A stretch of 39,814 bases of DNA from an uncultured Anaerolineae bacterium. Lineage in GTDB: Bacteria > Chloroflexota > Anaerolineae > J036 > Brachytrichaceae. The stretch lies in contig CALBEF010000092.1 of assembly GCA_937927775.1 (NCBI GenBank), positions 1-39,814 of the forward strand, given 5' to 3'. The position numbers and the translations under genes are program-made. A model generated the notes under the pieces. That model was not told the origin of the DNA. It did no database searches and saw nothing but the letters and a program-made list of their open reading frames with translations. This document shows, piece by piece, positions 15,358-23,187 of this stretch (positions are counted from its first letter, which is position 1; each line of letters begins with the position of its first letter).

Positions 15358-16664
15358 CCCAGCAGTTCCTTCGCCCGGTCAACCTTAAAATTGCGTTCGG
15401 CCACCAGTTGCTGGGCGATGCGCGCCACCTGCTCGCCGGTTGCGCCGGCGGCCATGGCCACCTGGCGCGCGTGCAGCGTCATGTGCCCGCGCTGAATGCC
15501 TTCGTTCGCCAGCGCGCGGATGGCGGCGAAGTTCTGCGCCAGCCCCACACACGCCATCACCTCGGCCAGCTCGCGCGCGGTCCTGACGCCCATGATCTTG
15601 AGCGCGGCGCGCGCCGAGGGATGAACCCGCGTCGCCCCGCCCACCATCCCGGCTGCCAGCGGCAGCTCGATCTCGCCGGTCAGGTCGCCCTTGTCATTTA
15701 CGCGCCAGCGCGTCAGCGAGGTGTAGCGGCCATTGCGCGCGGCGTAAGCGTGCGCGCCGGCCTCGATGGCCCGCCAGTCGTTGCCGGTCGCCAGCGCCAC
15801 GGCATCGATGCCGTTCATGATGCCCTTGTTGTGTGTTGCGGCGCGATACGGATCGAACTCGGCAAACAGCGACGCCTCTTCGATCCGATACTGAATGCGG
15901 GCGTTTGGATTCTCTGGGGTGGGCTGGCGCTCGTCCTCAAGCTCGGCAGCAGGGATCGTGCAGCGCGCGCGGGCCAGCCGGCGGTCAGCCAGGTTCGACA
16001 AAATGCGCAGGTTGACCCGCCCGCCGGTCAGCGCCTCGATCTTCGGCGTCAGCGCCTCGCACACCGTGTTGACCATGTTGGCGCCCATGGCGTCGCCAGC
16101 GTGGTACAGCACGTGCACGACCAGCATCTCGATTTTGGATTTTGGATTTTGGATTTGGGATTGAGAGTCAAGCTGGCCGGCCACAACGCGCGTTTCGATC
16201 CCGACCGAGCGGGTGTAGGGATCGCGGGTGGGCGGGTTGAGCACATTCAGCCATTCGATCAACTCCGGCGTCGCGTCAGCAATGGCGCGCCGCGCGGCCT
16301 CCATGTCCGGCACATCCAGCACTTGAATTTGGCCGATCATGATCGGCTCGTCACTGCTGGCAACAAAGCCGCCGCCGGCGCGCGCCAGTTTTGCCGCAAA
16401 GCTGCACCCGGCCACCACTGATGGCTCCTCGATAACCATCGGCGCAAGCACCTCGCGCCCGTTGACCACCAGGTTGGTCACGATGCCCAGCGGCAACGAG
16501 TAGGTGGCGACCACATTCTCGATCATGTGGTCGGCCTGGTCGAGCGACAGGCCATTCCGCAGAGCCGCGACATCAGCGTCGCTCAGGTTGGCCATTTGGG
16601 CCAGGATCGCCAGCCGGTCCTGAGCCGGCACATCACGCAGTTTGGGAAGGGATTGGTTGGTCAT
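15351..16664 (-). CDS. mvaA: Hydroxymethylglutaryl-CoA reductase, class II, with repeat insertion
   Basis: A 437-residue HMG-CoA reductase, which interconverts HMG-CoA and mevalonate. Diagnostic motifs are ENVVATYSLPLGI (about 49-61, substrate Glu), DAMGANMVNT (cofactor/substrate loop), THNKGIMNGIDAVALATGND with the catalytic Lys, and the C-terminal GLAQNFAAIRALANEGIQRGHM with the His of the flap domain. Length and motifs match the class II (bacterial/archaeal) enzyme. About residues 167-178 (SQSQIQNPKSKI) are encoded by CCAAAAT-type heptamers (16132-16166), in-frame between the VVAGQL strand and MLVVHVLY. The stop codon lies in the neighbouring array. ATG 16664 is the only good start. No other mevalonate genes are in the window. 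The intergenic 247 nt upstream hold palindromic repeats and a possible TACAAT -10. Confidence 0.92.
   Translation of the reverse strand: MTNQSLPKLRDVPAQDRLAILAQMANLSDADVAALRNGLSLDQADHMIENVVATYSLPLGIVTNLVVNGREVLAPMVIEEPSVVAGCSFAAKLARAGGGFVASSDEPIMIGQIQVLDVPDMEAARRAIADATPELIEWLNVLNPPTRDPYTRSVGIETRVVAGQLDSQSQIQNPKSKIEMLVVHVLYHAGDAMGANMVNTVCEALTPKIEALTGGRVNLRILSNLADRRLARARCTIPAAELEDERQPTPENPNARIQYRIEEASLFAEFDPYRAATHNKGIMNGIDAVALATGNDWRAIEAGAHAYAARNGRYTSLTRWRVNDKGDLTGEIELPLAAGMVGGATRVHPSARAALKIMGVRTARELAEVMACVGLAQNFAAIRALANEGIQRGHMTLHARQVAMAAGATGEQVARIAQQLVAERNFKVDRAKELLGN
16132..16166 (-). repeat. Five CCAAAAT-type heptamers inside the HMG-CoA reductase gene
   Basis: On the plus strand ATTTTGG x3, ATTTGGG and ATTGAGA follow in register; on the coding strand they read as CCAAAAT units encoding QIQNPKSKI. 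The frame is kept on both sides. Confidence 0.92.
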
Positions 16665-16740
16665 GGATCATCACAACGCCGCGACGCCCCAGGACAGAGC
16701 GCGCAAGCAGGCCGGATTGTACAGCCGGCGGCAATTGGCG

Positions 16741-16830
16741 GGCGCATTTCCCGGCAGGGGCAAATTGCCCGGCAGAGAGTGTTGCGCGCAGTGGGTATGT
16801 CTGTAGGGCAAGCCGCCGGGCTTGCCCTGC
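16741..16830 (-). repeat. 90-bp composite repeat element, inverted copy
   Basis: The reverse complement of this segment matches 35856-35945 at about 85 of 90 positions. Each copy contains the GGGCAAGCC palindrome (here 16806-16827), a CCCACTGCGCGCAACA core, and a second palindromic part (GGGCAATTTGCCC). A weaker partial copy of the distal part follows at about 16870-16895 (GCATTTCCCGGCAGGCGC). Together they occupy the 247-nt gap upstream of the HMG-CoA reductase gene. Confidence 0.9.
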
Positions 16831-16911
16831 TTTGCAGGCCAATTGGCACACAGGAAAATGCGGGATGCATTTCCCGGCAGGCGCAATCCGCCGATGTGCG
16901 CCACCACGTCG

Positions 16912-18087
16912 TCATTGCGCATCGCCTGGCGCATTGAGAACAGCGTCATAGACGGCCAGCAGTTGTTCGGCGGCGCGCGTCCAGGTGAATTGCCGGGCGC
17001 GCGCCAGTCCGCGCGCAATCGCCTGCGCGCGCCATACCTCATCGGCTGCGGCGCGCGTCAGCGCCTCAGCGAGGCCATCCACATCCAGCGGATCGACCAG
17101 CAGGCCGGCGTCGCCCACCACTTCCGGCAACGATGAGGCATTGGACGCGACGACCGGCACGCCACATGCCATGGCTTCCAGCGGCGGCAGACCAAAGCCC
17201 TCGTACAGCGAAGGAAATGCAAAGACCCGCGCGGCGCGATACAGATCGGGCAAATCGGCGTCATCCACAAAGCCGATGAACCGCACGCGCTCGCCGAGAT
17301 GGAGGCGGGCAATCTCCCCCGTCACGTCGTCGTACATCCAACCCCTGCCGCCGGCGATGACCAGTTGAAGGTCGGGCAGCCGGCGCACCACCTGCGCAAA
17401 GGCGCGCACGAGCGTCAGGTGATTCTTGCGTGGCTGAAGCGTGCCGACGGTTAACACGAACGGTGCATCCCCCAGCGCGTGCTTGCGGCGCGCCGCATCG
17501 AGGGCGGATGAAGGCGCGTCGAGCGGACAAAAGCGCGCATCGACCCCGCTGTAGATCACCGTGATGCGCTCCGGCGGCACATCGTACAGCGCCGTCAGGT
17601 CGCGCGCCGTGGCTTGCGAGTCGGCGATCACATGATGCGCCCGGCGCACAGATTGCGGCACGACGCGCTTCAGAAAACGCAACAACTGAGGCGGCGCGGC
17701 GTCGGGCGCGCGCTCGAAGGTCAGATCGTGCACGGTCAGCGCCGCGCGTTTGCCCGGCATGACGGGCGGCAGCACAAAATCGGTGGCGTGATACAGATCG
17801 CTCCGGCCGGCGAACAGTTCAACCGGCACAGGCAGCCGGGTGCGATGCCACAGCCGGTACAGCCAGCGATCATTCAACGGCGTTACAACCACCCTCGCGC
17901 GCGGCGCGAGCGCAGCCAGTCTTGATAACTCTGCCATCGCAGACGGGCCGGCCCGCCCCATGCAGAACAAGGTGAAGCGATGCGGCGCGTCGCGTTGCAG
18001 CAGCGCGCGAACGACTTCGCGCGTGAGCCGGCCAATGCCGGCCGATTGGTGAATGGCCGGCGTGCAGTCAATCGTAATGCGCGCCAT
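16912..18087 (-). CDS. Family 4 glycosyltransferase (GT-B)
   Basis: A 391-residue retaining glycosyltransferase. The N-terminal domain starts with the glycine loop region ([25 protein letters not shown]) typical for mannosyl/glucosyl GT4 enzymes. The C-terminal nucleotide-sugar domain has [21 protein letters not shown] and the EX7E motif in [22 protein letters not shown]. Such enzymes add a hexose to lipid-linked or surface glycans on the cytoplasmic face of the membrane. ATG 18087 follows the GT39 stop by 3 nt and has AGGTAG close upstream, so it is translated as part of the regulator-GT39-GT4 operon. Confidence 0.92.
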   Translation of the reverse strand: MARITIDCTPAIHQSAGIGRLTREVVRALLQRDAPHRFTLFCMGRAGPSAMAELSRLAALAPRARVVVTPLNDRWLYRLWHRTRLPVPVELFAGRSDLYHATDFVLPPVMPGKRAALTVHDLTFERAPDAAPPQLLRFLKRVVPQSVRRAHHVIADSQATARDLTALYDVPPERITVIYSGVDARFCPLDAPSSALDAARRKHALGDAPFVLTVGTLQPRKNHLTLVRAFAQVVRRLPDLQLVIAGGRGWMYDDVTGEIARLHLGERVRFIGFVDDADLPDLYRAARVFAFPSLYEGFGLPPLEAMACGVPVVASNASSLPEVVGDAGLLVDPLDVDGLAEALTRAAADEVWRAQAIARGLARARQFTWTRAAEQLLAVYDAVLNAPGDAQ

Positions 18088-18090
18088 GGT

Positions 18091-20199
18091 CTACCTGATC
18101 TCGATCTCACCGAGCCACAACCGGTCGCCGTGTGTCGCGCCATCGGAGGCGGCAGTCACCGACAGGCGCTGGCCGGTCGCGCTGTCATACAAGCCGAGAA
18201 AGACACCATAGCGCCCGGGCGGCGTGCCCGGCTTCAGCCAGACGGCTCGGCGATCGACGATCACCTCATCGGGCTGCCATGTGTCCGTTGGGCGAAGACC
18301 GCCCTGTGGCTCGGCGTCGTTTTGCGCGACCGGCGGCGCGTCGGGCGCGCCCACATGCACGAACACCTTGTAGCGCCCATCGAGATGCGCCCGCGCGCGC
18401 CAGTTCAGTTCCAGCGCAATCAGGCCGCCCGATGACTGTGGATCGAGCGCGACGACGGCGCTTTCGAGGCGGATCGCATCGCCAAAAGTGGCGGTGACAG
18501 CCGGCGTGGCCGAGAGAAGCCGGGTTGCGTACACCGCAAGGCGGATATTGCCCACCCATTGCTCGTCGGCCTTGAAGGCGTTGTGCGCCAGCCAGTGTTC
18601 GTAGCGGCCATCGGGATCGGACTCGCGTTCGCCGTAGTACAGCACGAACAAGCGCGTGTGCTGCGCGGCGATTGGCTTCATCTGCGCATCGACCGCGCCA
18701 TCGTCCGCAGGGTGATAGGTGAGCGGAATGGCCGGCGCCAGCTCGCGCTCCGGGCAGTGATAGTAGGTGAACACCTCCCATTGGTTTGGGGCGTTGAACA
18801 AGACGGCGTCGCCGGGGCGGGCATCAGCCTGCACGAGCCGGGCGATGCCGCGATAGTCGTCGCGCGCGTAAGCCGGATTGTGATACAGGTTGTCGAGCGA
18901 GGGCCATAACAAGGCGGCAACACCACTCAGAAGGGCGACGCTGAGGCCGGCGGACAGCAGCCGCAATCCGCGCCCGGCATTTGTGGGCAGCCACGCAGCG
19001 GACAGGCCGGCGATCCCGCGCGCGGCCAGCGCGCACAGCGGCGTCACGATAACGAGCAAAAATTTAAGGTACGACTCTCGATACAGATCTAAGGCGAACA
19101 GGAGCGCGAAAGGCGCCAGCGCCATCAGCGCCATGAACAGGGCGGGCAGGAATCGACGATTGTAGATTGACGATTGACGATTGGATGAAGCAATCGGCCA
19201 CACCAGACCGATCAGCGCCAGGGCGGTGAGTGTCAGCATGGCCGGCCCGGCCTGGTCGAGCGGCAGGGTGCGCCCCACAATTACCCAGCGCCAGGCGTCG
19301 AGCATGGCCGGCCCCAGCGCATAGTCTGGCCGCGCCACCGTCCACGACGTGATCTGATGGAGCGCCGTCGGCAACCAGGGCAGGAACAGCGCAATGGCTG
19401 CGAGGTTGCCGCCGGCGAACACTGCGAGCGCGCCCCAGGCCGGCCTGAGCGGAGCGTGACGCCCAACCTGCGCCGCAAACCAGACGACAACGCCCATCCC
19501 TTGCGCGATCATGACAAACGGATAGGCATAGTGCGTGTACAGGCCGGCGGCAGTGGACACGACAAACAGGGCGATTGACAATTGAGGATTGACGATTGAC
19601 GATTGATCCGGCCCCGTAACGCCGATTGACGATTGACGATTGACGATTGACGATTGATCCAGCCCCGTAACGCCGATTGACGATGGGGGGGGCGAATCCA
19701 AAATCCCCAATCCAAAATCCAAAATCGCCAGTAGGGCGTAGGTGGAGGCGGCCGCTTCGAGCGCGAGCAGGGCATACATGCGGGCTTCCTGGCTGTAGTA
19801 GATGGCAAACGGCGAGGCAGCCACCAGCGCGGCAGCCATCAGGCCGGCGCGCAGACCGAAAAGCATCCGCGCAGTCAGGCCGGCGAACAGCGCCAGGCCA
19901 ACGCCGCATGCAACCGACAGGCCGCGCAGCGCCGCCTCGCTCTCGCCAAACAGCGCGCGCCAGGCATGCAGCGCAATGTAGTACAGCGGCGGGTGGATGT
20001 CGCCGGCTGCGCCCGCGATGATGAGCTGCAACGATCGCTCGGCGATGCGCGCGCTGTTGCCCTCGTCGTACCAGAACGATTGCGCGTCGAGCCGGTGCAG
20101 GCGCAGGGCCAGCGCGACAAGCAGGATGAGCAGCGCGCCGACGGTGAACCAGAACGCGGGCCGGCTCCGGCGCGGCGAGAGGTTAGTAGCGGTTTTCAA
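18091..20199 (-). CDS. GT39-like (ArnT/PMT-type) membrane glycosyltransferase with repeat insertions
   Basis: A polytopic protein of about 702 residues. LRLHRLDAQSFWYDEGNSARIAE near the N-terminus is the first periplasmic loop with the catalytic DE of the GT-C family, followed by GDIHPPLYYIALHAW; many hydrophobic helices follow to about residue 460, then a soluble C-terminal domain (RLESAVVALDPQSSGGLIALELNW to the end) with beta-rich character. It would use a polyprenyl-phosphate sugar outside the membrane. Two loops contain heptamer-coded sequence: a long one (19573-19729) with SSIVNRQ-type peptides and a 51-nt duplication, and a short one (19156-19183). There is no ATG/GTG at the expected position; TTG 20199, overlapping the regulator's 3' end by 17 nt, is the likely start. 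It is co-transcribed with the regulator and the GT4 gene. Confidence 0.85.
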   Translation of the reverse strand: MKTATNLSPRRSRPAFWFTVGALLILLVALALRLHRLDAQSFWYDEGNSARIAERSLQLIIAGAAGDIHPPLYYIALHAWRALFGESEAALRGLSVACGVGLALFAGLTARMLFGLRAGLMAAALVAASPFAIYYSQEARMYALLALEAAASTYALLAILDFGLGILDSPPPSSIGVTGLDQSSIVNRQSSIGVTGPDQSSIVNPQLSIALFVVSTAAGLYTHYAYPFVMIAQGMGVVVWFAAQVGRHAPLRPAWGALAVFAGGNLAAIALFLPWLPTALHQITSWTVARPDYALGPAMLDAWRWVIVGRTLPLDQAGPAMLTLTALALIGLVWPIASSNRQSSIYNRRFLPALFMALMALAPFALLFALDLYRESYLKFLLVIVTPLCALAARGIAGLSAAWLPTNAGRGLRLLSAGLSVALLSGVAALLWPSLDNLYHNPAYARDDYRGIARLVQADARPGDAVLFNAPNQWEVFTYYHCPERELAPAIPLTYHPADDGAVDAQMKPIAAQHTRLFVLYYGERESDPDGRYEHWLAHNAFKADEQWVGNIRLAVYATRLLSATPAVTATFGDAIRLESAVVALDPQSSGGLIALELNWRARAHLDGRYKVFVHVGAPDAPPVAQNDAEPQGGLRPTDTWQPDEVIVDRRAVWLKPGTPPGRYGVFLGLYDSATGQRLSVTAASDGATHGDRLWLGEIEIR
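19156..19183 (-). repeat. Four heptamers in the GT39-like gene (short insertion)
   Basis: ACGATTG, TAGATTG, ACGATTG, ACGATTG on the plus strand; CAATCGT on the coding strand, giving SNRQSSIYNRR in a loop between two hydrophobic helices. The frame is kept. Confidence 0.9.
19573..19729 (-). repeat. Long heptamer insertion with a 51-nt duplication in the GT39-like gene
   Basis: GATTGAC units (CAATCGT family on the coding strand) are broken twice by a GC-rich spacer reading GATCCRGCCCCGTAACGCC; the two spacer copies are 51 nt (17 codons) apart and give GVTGLDQ and GVTGPDQ. The segment ends with ATTTTGG-type units (coding strand) giving ILDFGLGILD. About 50 residues are added in a loop between two membrane helices. 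Confidence 0.92.
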
Positions 20200-20848
20200 A
20201 GCGCAAGCCGTGGCCGCGCACGGTGACGATGTACTCGTGATCGGGGTCGCGCTCGGCGATGCGGTCGCGCAGCCGGCGCACCAGCGCGTCAATGGCCTGC
20301 TCGCTCACGCCGTAGGCGTTCTCGCCCTCCCACACGCGCTCGACAATCTGCTGCCGGCTGACCAGCGCGCCATCGGCCTCGATCAACAATTCAAGCAGAC
20401 GGTACTGCTGCACAGAGAGAGGCGGCTCCAGCTCGTGCTCGGCGATGAACACGCGCCGGCCCTCCTTATCGATGCGGATGCCGCGCGTGACTGCCCGCAT
20501 GCCCTGGCTGATCGGGCGCGCGTTGAGCGGCGCGGTCGCGTCACTGCCCACGAAAGCGATCTTGACGCACAACGCAATCTGAATTTCATCGCCGTCCTGC
20601 AGGATCTCCGGCTTACGGACTTCCTTGCCGTTCAGGAAAGTCCCGTTTTTGCTTTCGAGGTCAGTCAACACGAAGCCATTCGGCGTCCGCTCGATTTTGG
20701 CGTGCTTGCGCGACACCTGCCGCTCTGGCAACAGCAGGTGGGCCGCGTCCGCCTCGCGGCCAATGATGACACAATCGCTGTCAATGAGCCAGCGCTGACC
20801 TGCCATCTGGCCATTCTCGATAATCAGCATCGGAGCATCCTGAATCAT
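20183..20848 (-). CDS. FHA domain - winged-helix (OmpR-type) DNA-binding regulator
   Basis: A 221-residue protein with an N-terminal FHA domain (about 1-100): IIGREADAAHLLLPERQVSRKHAKIE contains the GR and SxxH phosphothreonine-binding residues and DLESKNGTFLNG the closing Asn. The C-terminal half (about 130-221) is a Trans_reg_C winged helix: LSVQQYRLLELLIEADGALVSRQQIVERVWEG and the recognition part VSEQAIDALVRRLRDRI. There is no receiver domain, so a phosphothreonine signal probably replaces aspartate phosphorylation. It diverges from a Ser/Thr kinase gene 139 nt away, its likely partner. ATG 20848 is chosen; the longer frame to 20926 is repeat-coded. A TACAAT box 7 nt upstream suggests a leaderless mRNA. 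Confidence 0.9.
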   Translation of the reverse strand: MIQDAPMLIIENGQMAGQRWLIDSDCVIIGREADAAHLLLPERQVSRKHAKIERTPNGFVLTDLESKNGTFLNGKEVRKPEILQDGDEIQIALCVKIAFVGSDATAPLNARPISQGMRAVTRGIRIDKEGRRVFIAEHELEPPLSVQQYRLLELLIEADGALVSRQQIVERVWEGENAYGVSEQAIDALVRRLRDRIAERDPDHEYIVTVRGHGLRFENRY

Positions 20849-20855
20849 CGGAGTA

Positions 20856-20861
20856 ATTGTA
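20856..20861 (-). promoter_or_regulatory. Putative -10 box for the FHA regulator operon
   Basis: TACAAT on the minus strand, 7 nt before ATG 20848. It mirrors the TACAAT before the divergent kinase gene. Confidence 0.5.
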
Positions 20862-20865
20862 ATGG

Positions 20866-20975
20866 ATTGAGCGATTGGCGATTGAGTGATTGAGTGATTG
20901 AGTGATTGAGTGACCCAATCACCCAATGGCCCAATGACTCAATGGCCCAATGACTCAATCAGCCGATGACTCAAT
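20866..20975. repeat. Inverted octamer array in the divergent promoter region
   Basis: GATTGAGT-type octamers (to about 20912) switch to the reverse-complement type CCCAATGA/CTCAATGG (about 20913-20975). The two halves could pair as a long imperfect hairpin. The array takes up nearly all the space between the two TACAAT boxes of the FHA regulator and the kinase, so any upstream promoter elements must be made of repeat sequence. Confidence 0.85.
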
Positions 20976-20981
20976 TACAAT
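20976..20981 (+). promoter_or_regulatory. Putative -10 box for the kinase gene
   Basis: TACAAT followed by GACGGC and ATG 20988. No Shine-Dalgarno is present; a leaderless transcript is likely. Confidence 0.5.
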
Positions 20982-20987
20982 GACGGC

Positions 20988-21977
20988 ATGTTGGCGCGCG
21001 GAACCATATTGCGCAACCGCTACCGGATCGTTCAACCCATCGGCCAGGGAGGGATGGGCGCTGTGTATCTGGCCGAGGATTTGCGTCTGGAGGGGCGCAA
21101 GTGCGCCATCAAGGCCGTGCGCATCGACCCCAACGTGGGGGAGGAGGTCGTGGGCGAGCTGCAGCACCAGTTTTCGCGCGAGGCGAGTGTGCTGGCCCGA
21201 CTGGATCACCCCAATCTGCCCAAAGTGTCGGATTACTTCACCGAGAACGATCTGGACTACCTGGTGATGGATTATGTGTCGGGCAAGAACTTGAAGGAGA
21301 TTGTGGACGAAGCCCGGCGCGCAGGCCGATTCCTGACCGAGGTGGAAGTGCTCGCCTGGGCGCGCCAGTTGTGCGACGCGCTGGAATACATGCACACACA
21401 GGAGCCGCCGGTGCTGCACCGCGACATCAAGCCCAGCAATATCAAGCTTGCGCCCAGCGGGCTGATCAAGCTGGTCGACTTCGGTCTGGTCAAGCTAATG
21501 GCCAAGGATGATTCGCGCACGGTAACGGTGCTGCAGGGGCGCGGGACGGCAGCCTACACCCCGCTGGAGCAATACGGCGAGGACGACACCCACACGGATG
21601 TGCGGTCGGATATTTATTCGCTCGGGGCAACGCTGTATCACCTGTTTACCAACCATCCGCCGGCCGAGGCCAAACAGCGCTTTCTGAAGCCGGAATCGCT
21701 GGCGCCGGTGCGCGCGCTCAACCCGGCTGTCTCGGAAACCGTCGAGCAGGCTATCATGGCGGCGATCGCCATGCACCCCGATGACCGGCCCTCCACGGTA
21801 GCCGAGTTGCGGGAGATGTTCTTCAGCCACAAAGTCGCCGAAGGCGCGCCGGCTCGCGTAGCGCCCGTCCCCCCGCAGGAGACGGCCGGCGACGTGGTGC
21901 GCAATAACCTGATCTGGCTGGCCCTGGCCCTGATCGTGGCCGTTGTGGCCGTCATTGTGACCTTCTTCCGGGGTTAA
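20988..21977 (+). CDS. Membrane-anchored Ser/Thr protein kinase (PknB-like)
   Basis: A 329-residue eukaryotic-type kinase. The glycine loop is IGQGGMGAVY (about 18-27), the ATP lysine is in CAIKAV (K42), the catalytic loop is HRDIKPSN (about 144-151), the metal-binding DFG follows, and TAAYTPLEQYGED stands for the activation segment and APE region (here PLE). The C-terminus has one transmembrane helix (NNLIWLALALIVAVVAVIV) and only a few residues outside; no PASTA repeats are present. The kinase faces the cytoplasm. Its divergent neighbour is an FHA-winged-helix regulator, a natural reader of its phosphothreonines. The next gene, an M28 peptidase, starts 8 nt downstream and is probably co-transcribed. 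Confidence 0.93.
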   Translation: MLARGTILRNRYRIVQPIGQGGMGAVYLAEDLRLEGRKCAIKAVRIDPNVGEEVVGELQHQFSREASVLARLDHPNLPKVSDYFTENDLDYLVMDYVSGKNLKEIVDEARRAGRFLTEVEVLAWARQLCDALEYMHTQEPPVLHRDIKPSNIKLAPSGLIKLVDFGLVKLMAKDDSRTVTVLQGRGTAAYTPLEQYGEDDTHTDVRSDIYSLGATLYHLFTNHPPAEAKQRFLKPESLAPVRALNPAVSETVEQAIMAAIAMHPDDRPSTVAELREMFFSHKVAEGAPARVAPVPPQETAGDVVRNNLIWLALALIVAVVAVIVTFFRG

Positions 21978-21985
21978 TTCTTTCC

Positions 21986-23098
21986 ATGCGCCATCGACTT
22001 GCAGCCTCGTTTCTCGTGATGTCCGTCGCGTGGTGCGCGATTGTTCTGCACCCTGCCGACGCCCGGCTCGATGAACCAGCGCCGAGGTCGAGCGCGCTGG
22101 CAACACCGGCATCTCAATCTCAGACCAGGAGCGGCTTTCAGGCCGATGCCAACATCGCCGGCATGATGTCGCAGGCGCAGACCACACACCTGTATAGCCT
22201 GACCGCTGAACTCAGCGGCGAATGGCCGGCCATCATCGGCGGCGAGCCATACACCATCAGCACGCGCTTCACCAACTCGATCACGCCCATCCAGCAAGCC
22301 ACGCGGTACGCCTGGGAGTGGATGGCCGGCGCAGGGATCGCGGTCGATTACCATCCGTGGAGCGCCGGCGGTTACAGCAACCGCAATGTGGTCGCCGTCA
22401 TCACCGGCACGATCAGGCCGGATGAGATCGTCATGGCGGTGGCGCATCTTGACAGCCTGTCGCCGGCGGAGACCCGCATGACGCTTGCGCCCGGCGCAGA
22501 CGACAACGCCAGCGGCTCGGCGGCCGTGCTGACGATGGCGCGCATCTTCAGCCGGTATTCCTTCAGCCGCACCCTGCGCCTTGCGCTCTTCACCGGCGAA
22601 GAACAGGGGCTGCTGGGCAGCAGCGTCTACGCCGCAGAGGCCCGCGCGCGCGGTGACACCATCGTGGCTGTAGTCAACATGGATATGATTGCCTGGAACT
22701 CGCCCGGCACGACGCCCACGCTGGATATTCACATTCGCCCGGCAAGCAGCGCCGGCTACACCGACGATCTGGCGCTGGCCGGCATTTTCACCAACGTTGT
22801 CACGGCCTATGGCCTGTCTGCTCACCTCACGCCCACTGTTCATCCATCGGGCGTCACGGCAAGCGACCATGCCTCGTTCTGGCAGCAGGGGTATCCCGCA
22901 ATGCTGCTCATCGAAGACTACGCCTGGCCTGAGCGCGATTTCAACCCGTATTACCACACGGTGTCTGACACGCTTCAGCGCCTGGACCTGGACTACTTCA
23001 CGGCGTTTGTGAAGGCGGCGCTGGGCACTGTCGCGCATCTGGCGCATCCCATTGCGCTAACGCATATCGTTTACCTGCCACTGACCCAGCGACCCTGA
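21986..23098 (+). CDS. Secreted M28-family zinc aminopeptidase
   Basis: A 370-residue exported protein with an N-terminal signal peptide (about 1-25). The M28 zinc ligands are visible: His in VMAVAHLDS, bridging Asp in PGADDNASGSAAVL, Glu pair in FTGEEQGLLGS, Asp in VVNMDMIAWN and His in YHTVSDTLQRLD. The family removes N-terminal amino acids from peptides outside the cell. The C-terminus ends ...IVYLPLTQRP, a short aromatic/Pro/Leu tail with basic residues like that of the DUF11 protein at the left edge. It lies 8 nt after the kinase gene. The following 89 nt contain a palindromic repeat. Confidence 0.92.
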   Translation: MRHRLAASFLVMSVAWCAIVLHPADARLDEPAPRSSALATPASQSQTRSGFQADANIAGMMSQAQTTHLYSLTAELSGEWPAIIGGEPYTISTRFTNSITPIQQATRYAWEWMAGAGIAVDYHPWSAGGYSNRNVVAVITGTIRPDEIVMAVAHLDSLSPAETRMTLAPGADDNASGSAAVLTMARIFSRYSFSRTLRLALFTGEEQGLLGSSVYAAEARARGDTIVAVVNMDMIAWNSPGTTPTLDIHIRPASSAGYTDDLALAGIFTNVVTAYGLSAHLTPTVHPSGVTASDHASFWQQGYPAMLLIEDYAWPERDFNPYYHTVSDTLQRLDLDYFTAFVKAALGTVAHLAHPIALTHIVYLPLTQRP

Positions 23099-23130
23099 AC
23101 GCGCGCGACTGGTTTGCGCAGCGCGCAGCA

Positions 23131-23152
23131 GGGCAAGCCCGGCGGCTTGCCC
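23131..23152. repeat. Palindromic intergenic repeat (GGGCAAGCC family)
   Basis: A perfect 9-bp arm palindrome (GGGCAAGCC-CGGC-GGCTTGCCC), followed by TACA, between the M28 and M42 genes. It could act as an mRNA 3' hairpin for the kinase-M28 transcript. Confidence 0.8.
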
Positions 23153-23174
23153 TACAACCGTGCAACGGGTTGGA

Positions 23175-23180
23175 TATACT
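23175..23180 (+). promoter_or_regulatory. Putative -10 box for the first M42 peptidase
   Basis: TATACT followed by TGCCGGC and ATG 23188 (7-nt gap). No Shine-Dalgarno is seen; leaderless transcription is likely. Confidence 0.45.
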
Positions 23181-23187
23181 TGCCGGC

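Noticed and set aside
20849..20926. N-terminal extension of the FHA regulator (TQSLNHSITQS...)
   Set aside because: It is encoded by the octamer array and lies upstream of a TACAAT box; the FHA domain starts right after ATG 20848.
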